From: an uncultured Hippea sp.
GTDB taxonomy: Bacteria; Campylobacterota_A; Desulfurellia; JAADFJ01
Direction: 5' to 3'
DNA: 37,185 nucleotides
Assembly: GCA_913009315.1 (NCBI GenBank)
Contig: CAJVZA010000011.1
Location: 1 to 37,185 of the forward strand
The notes under the pieces are model-generated. The model was not told the DNA's origin and searched no databases. It saw only the letters and a program-made list of their open reading frames with translations. The position numbers and the translations under genes are program-made. Below, in pieces: positions 24,326-31,742 of the stretch; the first letter of the stretch is position 1, and each line of letters starts with the position of its first letter.

Positions 24326-26457
24326 TTCTCTTGTGACCGATTCATGTATTCGAGATAAGCATTTATAACATAGAGCTGATTCCCGATATGCTTCAGCATA
24401 ATTATAACTGTTTCATCTATGTCTCTGTTAGTGTATATATCCATAACTCCAAACATTTTGTCTTTGCGGCATATAGGAACTGCAACTTCTGTTTTATAGC
24501 CGTTATCATCCGTAAGGTTATTTGAAGTCCTGTCCACAAAGCATTCACTCTTATTCAGAACTTTTGCAAACGGATAGATCGCTCCGCGCTCCAGTTCCCA
24601 ATAAAGTTTACCCTCAACCATTTTAATATCTCCTTCATATGCAACAGGCTCTATGATACCCTTTTTTTCCTTTTTGCCAATCCATACAAGTGAAGCATTG
24701 AATATTATTCTCATATCTTTGCAGATACGTCCAAAAATATTTTCCATCGAAGCATCGCTCAAAGCCATTTTATAGATTTCACGCATTGATGAAAAAAGTT
24801 TATCTCTTTCACTGTTAATCTGTTCTATTGTCGACAATTTGATTGCAACTGCAATATCTCCCGCAAGCTCATTCAAAAATTTGTATGTTACATCGTCAAT
24901 AGTCTTTTTCAAAGAGACAAAAAGCTCCCCAAAAATCTGATTCTTAATCTTTAGAGGAAAAAATGCAGCCCTTCTAAACTTGCGACTGTCTGCAAGCTTA
25001 TACAGAAACCTCATCTTAGGTTCACTGAAAAGATTATCCGTTACATAAGGCTTATCGTTTGCCATGCTAAAAAAATTGCGGCAGATTTCTTTAGCATGTT
25101 CACGGCTGATATTGCCCTCACAGGCAGCAATACGCGGATCATCTGTATACAAAGATATATAAGCAATCCCGGCAATCCCATTGTTGACAAGTTTTGAGCA
25201 GGTTGTCCTGTATATATCTGAAATCAACTCTCGTTTTGCGATCATCTGATTTATATCTCTTAAAAGAGTCATAATTTTGTTTAGATAAATTGTTTTGTTA
25301 TTGGCATATTCAATCTGATTTACAAGCCGTACATTTGATATCGCAAGCGCAACATTATCGGCGATTATCTCAAGGTAGATTTGATCCAGTTCGTCAAAAT
25401 CAGCTCTGCCGATTTTGTTATGAATCTCTAAACATCCCAATAGTGTATCCTTATAAATTATCGGAACATTAATGAGGTTATAAAAACCGAGTTTTTTTCT
25501 TATTTCAGAAACAACAAGAGGATCATTCAATGTATCGTTAGAAATATACGGCTGTCTTGTTTCTATTACGTGTCCCGGAACGCCGTAACCCTTTTCAAAA
25601 CTATAATCAATGGATTCCCACCTGTTTTTCACTAAATATTCTTTAAATATCATTCTGCCGTCTTTGTATATCCCGAATGTTCCATCCTGACCGCCTGTCA
25701 ACCTTATGGCTCCGTCAATTAATTTATGAAAAATTCCTTCCTCATTAGCCACAGAATGAATATCGGTAACGATTTTAATCAATTCATCGGTTTTTTTCTG
25801 TCTTCTTGTGAGAGCTCTGTTTTTTTTCAGGTTATCTTTATAAAAAGAATCAATCACAGAAAATGTAAGCGATATCGCAATGGTCACCATAAAGATGCTT
25901 CCTAATGCGAAACCGTAAGGGGCAAACCAATGAACGGGTCTCAAGAACGGATAATCCGCCTGATGAAGTCCCCACAATATGAACAAGATTCCGGTTACAA
26001 TGTTTGCGGCTGAGTGTTTCTGTCTGCCGAAAATAAAAAATTCAACTCCGGTAAAGATATTTGCCGCCGCTATCAAAAAAAAGATCGGCAATGTTTTATA
26101 AACAAAAGCTGTATGTGTAAAATAGGCAATCAATATCCATAGAATGCCTAATGTCGCCACAGCACAATAGGTAAGCTTCGACAAACCTTTTATTGTTCGA
26201 TTTCTCAGTGCTAAGGCACCCTGTAGAAAAAAGATAGCAGGCACAAATGCAAATATATTCGACAAGAGTATGAATAAATCTATATTTGTAATAAAATTCA
26301 GTATATTGAAAAGATAGCGAAAAAAGTAAAGAATAAAGGCGTAATAAAACAGCCTTATATGGTTCTCGTTCTTGTATCTGTTTATCATCCACAAGATAGC
26401 TGCCGTCATTAAAACAGCAAAAAGCATTAGAAATTGAACCAGGAATATCGGCTTCAT
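24322..26457 (-). CDS. Seven-helix membrane protein with three GAF domains
   Basis: About 711 residues. Seven membrane helices occupy roughly the first 210 residues, ending in a QADYPFLRP motif also found in 7TM sensory N-termini. A charged coiled linker follows (about 215-245), then three GAF-like modules (about 245-385, 405-550 and 575-700; typical TGGQDGTFGIY and PLKIKNQIFGELFVSL segments). No kinase, GGDEF, EAL or phosphatase module follows, so signal output must use a partner. AAAGG before the ATG at 26457 favours that start over the longer one at 26481. It is divergent from the fur-like gene and overlaps the DUF502 gene by 4 bases. The ligand is unknown. Confidence 0.75.
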   Translation of the reverse strand: MKPIFLVQFLMLFAVLMTAAILWMINRYKNENHIRLFYYAFILYFFRYLFNILNFITNIDLFILLSNIFAFVPAIFFLQGALALRNRTIKGLSKLTYCAVATLGILWILIAYFTHTAFVYKTLPIFFLIAAANIFTGVEFFIFGRQKHSAANIVTGILFILWGLHQADYPFLRPVHWFAPYGFALGSIFMVTIAISLTFSVIDSFYKDNLKKNRALTRRQKKTDELIKIVTDIHSVANEEGIFHKLIDGAIRLTGGQDGTFGIYKDGRMIFKEYLVKNRWESIDYSFEKGYGVPGHVIETRQPYISNDTLNDPLVVSEIRKKLGFYNLINVPIIYKDTLLGCLEIHNKIGRADFDELDQIYLEIIADNVALAISNVRLVNQIEYANNKTIYLNKIMTLLRDINQMIAKRELISDIYRTTCSKLVNNGIAGIAYISLYTDDPRIAACEGNISREHAKEICRNFFSMANDKPYVTDNLFSEPKMRFLYKLADSRKFRRAAFFPLKIKNQIFGELFVSLKKTIDDVTYKFLNELAGDIAVAIKLSTIEQINSERDKLFSSMREIYKMALSDASMENIFGRICKDMRIIFNASLVWIGKKEKKGIIEPVAYEGDIKMVEGKLYWELERGAIYPFAKVLNKSECFVDRTSNNLTDDNGYKTEVAVPICRKDKMFGVMDIYTNRDIDETVIIMLKHIGNQLYVINAYLEYMNRSQEK

Positions 26458-26512
26458 ACCGACCTTTTCAAAGGCATACAATTATTACAAACAGATATAT
26501 TCATCTTTTACA

Positions 26513-26540
26513 ATTATAGCAAAAAAAGGGGAAATTTCAA
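26513..26540 (-). promoter_or_regulatory. Promoter for the GAF-DUF502 transcript
   Basis: On the minus strand TTGAAA (26540-26535), a 16-base spacer and a perfect TATAAT (26518-26513) lie about 55 bases before the preferred start. It is back to back with the promoter of the fur-like gene, 18 bases apart. Confidence 0.6.
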
Positions 26541-26558
26541 ATTCAATAAATTCAACAG

Positions 26559-26602
26559 TTGACAAATATGATAAAAAACATATATTTTGAAAATGATTCT
26601 TA
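26559..26602 (+). promoter_or_regulatory. Promoter with Fur/PerR-box-like site for the oxidative-stress operon
   Basis: A perfect TTGACA (26559-26564) is spaced 16 bases from TATATT (26581-26586). Immediately downstream, TGAAAATGATTCTTA (26588-26602) resembles the 7-1-7 Fur/PerR box TGATAATNATTATCA, with 6 of 7 bases matching in the left half and a weaker right half. A repressor there would cover the transcription start, so autoregulation by the encoded Fur-family protein is likely but inferred. Confidence 0.5.
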
Positions 26603-26630
26603 TTGCTAAAAAAGAGATTGGAGAAGGATA

Positions 26631-27089
26631 GTGGCAGGAAAAATTGCTGCAATCAGCTTAGATAAGATCAAAATTACCAAAAAAAGAACTGCTATTATCA
26701 ATGAGCTGCAGAGATGGTATAATCATCTGACCGCAGAGAAGTTGTGTCTATTGCCGAAAAACGGTTTTTCATCTTTTGGTGCCGCAACAGTTTATCGAAA
26801 TCTTAAAATTTTATCTAAAATCGGTATTGTAAATGAAATCAGGTCAAACAGTAAAATTCGTTTTGACGGCAACGTTAAGCTGCACTATCATCTGCAATGC
26901 ACCGATTGCGGCAGACTTGTTAATCTTGGTAAACAATATATCCGCAATAAAATTTCTGATACGATTGCTTATATAACAGATCATAAAGACGAACGGTTCA
27001 TCACAAGCTGTAAACCGGAATTCTCAGGCATCTGCCCTGATCGCATAAAAAATAATCAATATAGCATGGAGGAATATGATGGAACATAA
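26631..27089 (+). CDS. Fur/PerR-family metal-dependent regulator
   Basis: 152 residues. The winged helix has recognition helix GAATVYRNLKIL (50-61), and the dimerisation domain has HYHLQCTDCG (85-94) with H85, H87, C90 and C93. The second structural CXXC of classical Fur/PerR is lost: the C-terminal motif reads GICPDR, so the zinc site is incomplete or made differently. Adjacent peroxiredoxin and superoxide reductase genes suggest a PerR-like peroxide sensor rather than an iron-uptake regulator. The start is GTG with GGAGAAGG (26619-26626) before it. The 3' end overlaps the next gene by 14 bases and holds its Shine-Dalgarno. Confidence 0.8.
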   Translation: MAGKIAAISLDKIKITKKRTAIINELQRWYNHLTAEKLCLLPKNGFSSFGAATVYRNLKILSKIGIVNEIRSNSKIRFDGNVKLHYHLQCTDCGRLVNLGKQYIRNKISDTIAYITDHKDERFITSCKPEFSGICPDRIKNNQYSMEEYDGT

Positions 27090-27309
27090 TACAGCAACAA
27101 GAATTAACGAAAATGAAAAAGCCGTACTGACTGCACTTGAAAAGTTGGGTACTGCTTCCGGCTCAAAAGATATAGCCGCAGAATTAAATCTCAAGCCGAA
27201 AACTATATCCGGCGCTATCAAAAAACTGAAAAGTAGCGGCTATATTGAATCCCCGGCAAGATGCAAATATAGCATAACTGCGCAGGGGAAAGAGCAGCTT
27301 TCTTGCTAA
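27076..27309 (+). CDS. Small winged-helix DNA-binding protein
   Basis: 77 residues (76 if the second ATG is used). A single helix-turn-helix is visible: NEKAVLTALEKLGTASGSKDI, then AAELNLKPKTISGAIKKLKSSG as the HTH, then a wing with YIESPARCKYSITAQGKEQL. It resembles minimal MarR/ArnR-type wHTH proteins. No dimerisation or ligand domain is present. GGAGG at 27068-27072 lies inside the end of the fur-like gene, with which it overlaps by 14 bases, so translation is coupled. Two possible roles are an accessory regulator for the peroxide operon or a link to another metal or redox signal. Confidence 0.75.
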   Translation: MMEHNTATRINENEKAVLTALEKLGTASGSKDIAAELNLKPKTISGAIKKLKSSGYIESPARCKYSITAQGKEQLSC

Positions 27310-27343
27310 AACAAATAAGTAAATAAATTTTAGGAGTTTTATT

Positions 27344-27937
27344 ATGTCGGTTTTAGTTACAAAAGAGGCACCGGATTTTACCGCAAAAGCAGTATTGGCA
27401 AATAATGACATCAAAGAAATTTCACTTTCCTCATATAGAGGAAAATATGTCGTTCTATTTTTTTACCCGATGGATTTTACATTTGTCTGTCCGACGGAAA
27501 TTTTAGCATTCAATAAAAAATTGAACGAATTTGAAAAGAGAGATTGTCAAGTGATAGGCGTTTCCACGGATTCGGAATTTTCTCACTTAGCATGGAAAAA
27601 TACACTTGTAAATAATGGGGGTATCGGGAATATCCAATATCCTATAGTTGCCGATATTTCGAAAGAGATAGCCGAAGCCTATGATGTGTTGTTTGACAAG
27701 TCGGTTGCGCTGCGCGGTCTTTTCCTGATCGATAAAGAAGGTATTGTGAGACATCAGACGGTTAATGATCTTCCTCTCGGCAGAAATATTGATGAAGCCT
27801 TGAGAATGGTTGACGCACTTCAGTTCCATGAAACAAACGGAGAAGTATGTCCTGCAAATTTTGAAAAGGGCGGAGAAGGTATGAATCCTACACCAAAAGG
27901 TGTAGCCGAATATCTGTCAAAACATAAAAACGACTAA
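27344..27937 (+). CDS. 2-Cys peroxiredoxin (AhpC/Prx1 type)
   Basis: Thiol peroxidase that reduces H2O2 and organic peroxides. 197 residues. The peroxidatic Cys is C49 in DFTFVCPTE, the resolving Cys is C169 in GEVCPANF, and the catalytic Arg is in the LRGLFLID region. GGIG (92-95) and a C-terminal AEYLSKHK resemble the GGLG/YF features of over-oxidation-sensitive Prx1 enzymes, although YF itself is not intact. GGAG (27332-27335) precedes the start. No AhpF or dedicated reductase is next to it; thioredoxin or an NADH-rubredoxin route is possible. Confidence 0.93.
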   Translation: MSVLVTKEAPDFTAKAVLANNDIKEISLSSYRGKYVVLFFYPMDFTFVCPTEILAFNKKLNEFEKRDCQVIGVSTDSEFSHLAWKNTLVNNGGIGNIQYPIVADISKEIAEAYDVLFDKSVALRGLFLIDKEGIVRHQTVNDLPLGRNIDEALRMVDALQFHETNGEVCPANFEKGGEGMNPTPKGVAEYLSKHKND

Positions 27938-27947
27938 GGAGGGAATA

Positions 27948-28328
27948 ATGACTGAGAAACTGGAAGTTTATAGATGCTCAATATGCGGAAACATAGTTGA
28001 GGTACTTCACGGAGCGGCCGGTGAGCTGGTATGCTGCGGGAAACCGATGGAACTATTAAAAGAAAATACAACCGATGCGGCAAAAGAGAAGCATGTCCCG
28101 GTAATCGAAAAGACGGAGAACGGCTATAATATTAAAATAGGTTCTGCGAAACATCCAATGATCAAAAAACATTACATCGAGTGGATCGAACTTATAGCGG
28201 ACGGAAGATCCTACAAAAAATTCCTTAATCCATATGATGAACCGGAAGCATTTTTTGAAATTTCAGCTGACTCCGTCACAGCAAGAGAGTATTGCAATCT
28301 TCATAAATTTTGGAAGGCTGAGTTATAA
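27948..28328 (+). CDS. dfx: Desulfoferrodoxin (2Fe superoxide reductase)
   Basis: Reduces superoxide to H2O2 without producing O2, a hallmark of anaerobes. 126 residues. The N-terminal desulforedoxin-type Fe(Cys)4 centre uses C10, C13, C29 and C30. The catalytic Fe(His)4(Cys) centre uses H49 in KHVPV, H69 in KHPM, H75 in HYIEW, C116 and H119 in CNLHKFW. It lies 10 bases after the peroxiredoxin gene with AGGAGGG in between, so the H2O2 it makes can be removed by its neighbour. A strong hairpin (28389-28427) follows. Confidence 0.95.
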   Translation: MTEKLEVYRCSICGNIVEVLHGAAGELVCCGKPMELLKENTTDAAKEKHVPVIEKTENGYNIKIGSAKHPMIKKHYIEWIELIADGRSYKKFLNPYDEPEAFFEISADSVTAREYCNLHKFWKAEL

Positions 28329-28605
28329 TATACTTCTGCCGGTCTACGAATAACTGCCTTGAAGCGTAAATTATTTTCCCCGGTACTGCAAATTGCAGGT
28401 GACGGCAGAGCCGTTGTCTGCAATTTGAGCCTGCTCGCTCTGCATATTATGTTTGGTACTTTGGAGCGGCAAAGTAATCCCGCAACAGGCAGAATGCGCA
28501 CAATATACTGAGATTAATTTGCTGTGCTCGCAATTATGAGAGTTTTTTGTCATTAAGAAAAACGAGAATAATTTTTGCTTACTCGAGAAAAATAAAAAGA
28601 ATTTG
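28329..28605. other. Intergenic region with hairpin and repeat remnant
   Basis: No gene is seen in these 277 bases. They hold the 39-base hairpin (28389-28427), a smaller stem TACTTTG/CAAAGTA (28457-28476), a degenerate bi-hairpin repeat (about 28481-28540, with AACAGGCAGAATGC and TGCTCGCAAT) and a possible promoter for the downstream pair: TTGTCA (28547-28552), 16 bases, TAATTT (28569-28574). Confidence 0.5.
28389..28427. repeat. 18-bp hairpin downstream of the superoxide reductase gene
   Basis: Bases 28389-28406 (beginning CAAATTGCAG) pair with 28410-28427 (ending CTGCAATTTG) around an AGA loop. Fifteen pairs are Watson-Crick and three central pairs are G-U. It is 60 bases after the dfx stop. 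No T-run follows. It could protect the transcript end or be a mobile palindrome. Confidence 0.7.
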
Positions 28606-29391
28606 ATGAAAAACAGAAAGGTATTGTTCGAATCTCTGTACAACAAATTCAATAAAAGAGAATTTGCATATCCGGATCCGGTTACCGTTCTCTACAGATA
28701 CAACGATCCCTCTGATCAGGAGGTAGCAGCTCTTATCGCGTCAGCTCTGTCATACGGCAGAGTGGCTCAGATTCTCAAATCAACCGATTATATTCTAAAG
28801 CAATTGGATCCCCCATATAATGCGGTAAAGAACTGCACGGAAAAATCTCTCAGATTCTGTTTTCATGGCTTCAAACATCGATTTACAACAGAAAACGATC
28901 TGATATACACGCTTTTGGGCATAAAAGAGGTACTAAACAATTATAGTTCGATTCATGATCTTTTTTTATTGAGCTATAGAAAAGAAAATAAAAATTATCT
29001 GCATAGTCAAATCGAGACAATCAAAATACTAAATCAATTTTTTTCAGGAAACAACAGTCTGCTGCCGAATCCGGAGAAAGGAAGTGCCTGCAAGAGAATA
29101 AATATGTTTTTAAGATGGATGATTCGTAATGATGAAATAGATTTAGGTATCTGGAATGATCTGCCGGCATCCAAACTTATAGTTCCATTGGATATTCATA
29201 TGCATAATATCTGCAAATCGTTAAAAATTACCGGCAGCAAAAACGCCAATATGAAAACTGCAATTGAAATAACGAATTATTTTGCTAAAATATCTCCTGA
29301 TGATCCGGTAAAATATGATTTTAGTTTAACAAGAATAGGAATAAAATTCGGCATAAAGGAGGATGAATTTGCAAAAAGACTCGAATTCTGA
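28606..29391 (+). CDS. TIGR02757-family protein (DUF2400)
   Basis: 261 residues from the ATG at 28606; a TTG one codon earlier is also open. Conserved stretches typical of the family are LYNKFNKREFAYPDPV, EVAALIASALSYGRV (about 39-53), FMLRWMIR-like NMFLRWMIRNDEIDLGIW and PLDIHMHNICKSL (about 193-205), ending with SLTRIGI. The family is widespread in anaerobic and deep-branching bacteria and has no established function; its helical layout recalls HhH-type DNA glycosylases. It overlaps the Nudix gene by about 23 bases. Confidence 0.85.
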   Translation: MKNRKVLFESLYNKFNKREFAYPDPVTVLYRYNDPSDQEVAALIASALSYGRVAQILKSTDYILKQLDPPYNAVKNCTEKSLRFCFHGFKHRFTTENDLIYTLLGIKEVLNNYSSIHDLFLLSYRKENKNYLHSQIETIKILNQFFSGNNSLLPNPEKGSACKRINMFLRWMIRNDEIDLGIWNDLPASKLIVPLDIHMHNICKSLKITGSKNANMKTAIEITNYFAKISPDDPVKYDFSLTRIGIKFGIKEDEFAKRLEF

Positions 29392-29902
29392 ACAACCTCA
29401 AGCAAAATTTGATATAGCACTTGTTAAGGAACTCTCGAAAAGTTATCCAAGCTTTAAAGATGGCAGGATAGACTACAGCAACGCCGAAATAGCGCCTATA
29501 GTAACCTGTTTTATAATGCATGATAACAAAATTTTTCTGGCAAAAAGAGGGAATAAGGTAAGAACATATAAAGGAAAATGGTGTACGGTTGCAGGCTATT
29601 ACGATAGACCGCTGGCGGCTGAGAAGATCGCACTTATGGAACTTATGGAAGAGGCATCGATTGCAAAAGAGCAGATAAATAAAATGATAAAAGGTGCCCC
29701 GTTCAGTTACACCGATAAAGATTACGGTATTAGATGGGTAGTTCATCCGTTTCTGTTTCTTGTAAATAGCAGGAAGATTACCCTTGATTGGGAACATGAG
29801 GAGATGCTTTGGATTGCTCCCGACAAACTGTCGCAGTATGATACGGTGCCGATGCTTGACATGAGTTTGAAATCGGTCTTGAAAAATCTGAAACACATTT
29901 GA
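29369..29902 (+). CDS. Nudix-family protein with atypical Nudix box
   Basis: About 177 residues. The Nudix fold is suggested by APIVTCFIMHDNKIFLAKRG, KGKWCTVAGYYD and the box region ending MELMEEASI. In the standard box GX5EX7REUXEEXGU the Arg and last Gly are expected; here MEL-MEEAS replaces REL-MEEAG, so catalysis may be altered although the metal-binding Glu residues remain. AAAGGAGG (29355-29362) directly abuts an ATG at 29363, too close for use; the in-frame TTG at 29369 is six bases away and is preferred. It overlaps the TIGR02757 gene. Its substrate is unknown. Confidence 0.7.
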   Translation: MQKDSNSEQPQAKFDIALVKELSKSYPSFKDGRIDYSNAEIAPIVTCFIMHDNKIFLAKRGNKVRTYKGKWCTVAGYYDRPLAAEKIALMELMEEASIAKEQINKMIKGAPFSYTDKDYGIRWVVHPFLFLVNSRKITLDWEHEEMLWIAPDKLSQYDTVPMLDMSLKSVLKNLKHI

Positions 29903-29998
29903 ATAATGAAATCGCTGTATAATCCTGTCAATTAACATCATCACCATTCCAAAAAAAACCATTTGAGTTATTTTATATCTTAATAGCAGCAAGCGCCC

Positions 29999-30026
29999 TT
30001 GACTAAAAAAGAAAAATCACGATAAT
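29999..30026 (+). promoter_or_regulatory. Promoter for the glycine-zipper lipoprotein
   Basis: TTGACT (29999-30004), a 16-base spacer and GATAAT (30021-30026) lie 31 bases before the lipoprotein ATG. The gene has its own strong AAAGGAGG (30045-30052). This appears to be an independent transcription unit. Confidence 0.55.
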
Positions 30027-30057
30027 TTCAATATAACGATATACAAAGGAGGCAGCT

Positions 30058-30519
30058 ATGCAAATATTTGCGAAAAGATTGGTTATGTTTTTCAGCTTTG
30101 CATTTTTTTCCCTAATCATTGCAGGATGCGCAAATCAGTATGGAAATCCACAGGTTGCAACTCCGGCAATCGGCGCAGCCACGGGTGCTGCGATTGGAGC
30201 AATGCTCAATAAACACAATAGATGGCAGGGTGCTGTAATCGGAGGATTGATCGGGGGCGCAGCAGGATATGCAATCGGTGCAGTAGAGCAGCGCGCTATA
30301 AATCAGGCGGTTGCAGCAAATAAACCGGTTGTATATAGACGAAATACGAAAAATGGAGGATGGCAGCAGGTTGAAGCAACACCGGAATCAACCTACTATA
30401 ATCCAAGCAAACATACAACCTGTCATAAGGTGCGCACAAGAATCATAGAAAACGGTGTTGTGAAGCAAGATAAAATCAAAGAAGTCTGCGAAGGAGAAAA
30501 AAAGACGAACGAATATTAA
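30058..30519 (+). CDS. Glycine-zipper outer-membrane lipoprotein
   Basis: 153 residues with a lipoprotein signal ending in IIAGC, so C24 would be lipidated. Residues about 37-74 form a glycine zipper (AIGAATGAAIGAML and GAVIGGLIGGAAGYAIGA), as in SlyB and the rickettsial 17-kDa antigen family. The tail is polar with paired Cys (TTCHKVRTRI and KEVCEGEKK) that could form a disulfide. Such proteins stabilise the outer membrane. No operon partner is apparent. Confidence 0.82.
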   Translation: MQIFAKRLVMFFSFAFFSLIIAGCANQYGNPQVATPAIGAATGAAIGAMLNKHNRWQGAVIGGLIGGAAGYAIGAVEQRAINQAVAANKPVVYRRNTKNGGWQQVEATPESTYYNPSKHTTCHKVRTRIIENGVVKQDKIKEVCEGEKKTNEY

Positions 30520-30545
30520 CTTCGAAACAGTTTTAATTTTATACA
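30516..30545 (+). promoter_or_regulatory. Possible promoter for the amidase-to-hslU operon
   Basis: TTAACT (30516-30521), 18 bases and TATACA (30540-30545) lie 49 bases before the amidase start. The match is moderate. A heat-shock sigma32-type promoter was looked for because of the chaperone and protease genes downstream, and none was evident. Confidence 0.3.
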
Positions 30546-30594
30546 TGAATTGTTTAATTAAAAAAATTATGTCTGCGAGGAAGGTGTCATACTG

Positions 30595-31365
30595 ATGAAA
30601 ATTGCATTATTGCAGATAGAAATTTCGGAGAAACTTTCGGCAATTGAAGATGCGCTGCAAAAGATCGGCACAATTGAAGCTGATTACGCAATTCTGCCTG
30701 AGATGTGCTACGGAGGTTTTAATTATAAAACAATATATGATAGAAGCAGAAACTTCAATCAAGTCAAGGATATGTTGTTGAAATTTGCCTCAAAAACTAC
30801 AACAGGTATCATCGGCACAATACCGGAATTGGAAGATGGGAAAATTTATAACAGTATGCTGTATATAGATAAGGATGGTCTGCTTAAAAAGAAGCAGAGA
30901 AAATATTTTCTTTTTAAACCCAATAAAGAAGAGAAATATTTCCGGCCCGGAGCAAAAGAATATGTTCCGGTCAGATTAAAAGATGCTGTTTTTGGAGGTG
31001 CCATCTGCTACGAGCTGCGTTTTCCCGAGATTTTCAGAAAACAGTCGTTTAACGGTATGCAGATTGCAGTTGTGCCGGCGCAATGGCCGGCATCAAGAAT
31101 TGCTCATTGGAAAACTTTGATTCAGGCGCGGGCGATAGAGAATTCTTGTTTTTTTGCGGCGGTTAACGCAATAGGCAAACTCAACGATATGGAACTTGGC
31201 GGAAATTCTATGATCGTCAATCCCGACGGTAAAGTTCTTAGAAATTTGGGTAAAAACAGAGAGATTGCAGTGATAGATATCAATTTAGATGAGATTCGAA
31301 AAGCAAGAGAAGTGATACCATCCCTTGAAGAATCAAAAAAGGAGCAATTTTATGGAAACTGTTAA
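30595..31365 (+). CDS. Carbon-nitrogen hydrolase (omega-amidase/Nit2-like)
   Basis: 256 residues of the nitrilase superfamily with the Glu-Lys-Cys triad at E36 (LPEMCYGGF), K103 (RKYFLF) and C138 (GGAICYELRFPE). Length and sequence fit the YafV/Nit2-type omega-amidases, which remove ammonia from 2-oxoglutaramate and 2-oxosuccinamate, a metabolite-repair task. That fits the next gene, ridA, which is also a damage-control enzyme. It overlaps ridA by 14 bases. Other branches such as deaminated-glutathione amidase cannot be ruled out. Confidence 0.82.
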   Translation: MKIALLQIEISEKLSAIEDALQKIGTIEADYAILPEMCYGGFNYKTIYDRSRNFNQVKDMLLKFASKTTTGIIGTIPELEDGKIYNSMLYIDKDGLLKKKQRKYFLFKPNKEEKYFRPGAKEYVPVRLKDAVFGGAICYELRFPEIFRKQSFNGMQIAVVPAQWPASRIAHWKTLIQARAIENSCFFAAVNAIGKLNDMELGGNSMIVNPDGKVLRNLGKNREIAVIDINLDEIRKAREVIPSLEESKKEQFYGNC

Positions 31366-31729
31366 TACGGACAAAGCTCCCAAGCCTATCGGACCGTATT
31401 CGCAGGCAGTGAGAGCCGGCAATTTTCTGTTTACATCAGGTCAGATTTGTGCAGATGGCTCTGATTACCCAAAAGGGATTGCAGAACAGACGGAGCAGGT
31501 TCTAAAAAACCTGATTAACATTCTCAGAGCTGCGGGACTAAATGCACAATCGGTTGTCAAAACAACCGTCTATCTGTCGGATATGAGCGATTTTGACAAA
31601 ATGAATGAGGTTTATGAAAGATATTTTGAAAAAATTAAACCTGCACGCTCAACAGTTGCAGTTAATGCACTTCCCGGAGAAGTTAAAATAGAAATAGACT
31701 TAGTTGCATACAGCAAAGTCAATAAATAG
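31352..31729 (+). CDS. ridA: RidA/YjgF-family reactive imine deaminase
   Basis: 125 residues. It hydrolyses reactive 2-aminoacrylate and related imines formed by PLP enzymes. Landmarks are APKPIGPYSQAV near the N-terminus, SGQI, and the catalytic Arg in PARSTVAVNALP with the acidic end KIEIDLVAYS. The ATG at 31352 is chosen because GGAG (31341-31344) precedes it; an upstream in-frame start would only add a fragment overlapping the amidase. tig follows after 13 bases. Confidence 0.92.
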   Translation: METVNTDKAPKPIGPYSQAVRAGNFLFTSGQICADGSDYPKGIAEQTEQVLKNLINILRAAGLNAQSVVKTTVYLSDMSDFDKMNEVYERYFEKIKPARSTVAVNALPGEVKIEIDLVAYSKVNK

Positions 31730-31742
31730 AAAAGAGGTAATA

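Noticed and set aside
28622-28640. TTCGAATC resembling a tRNA T-loop
   Set aside because: It is inside the start of the TIGR02757 coding sequence and no acceptor, D or anticodon stems could be built around it.
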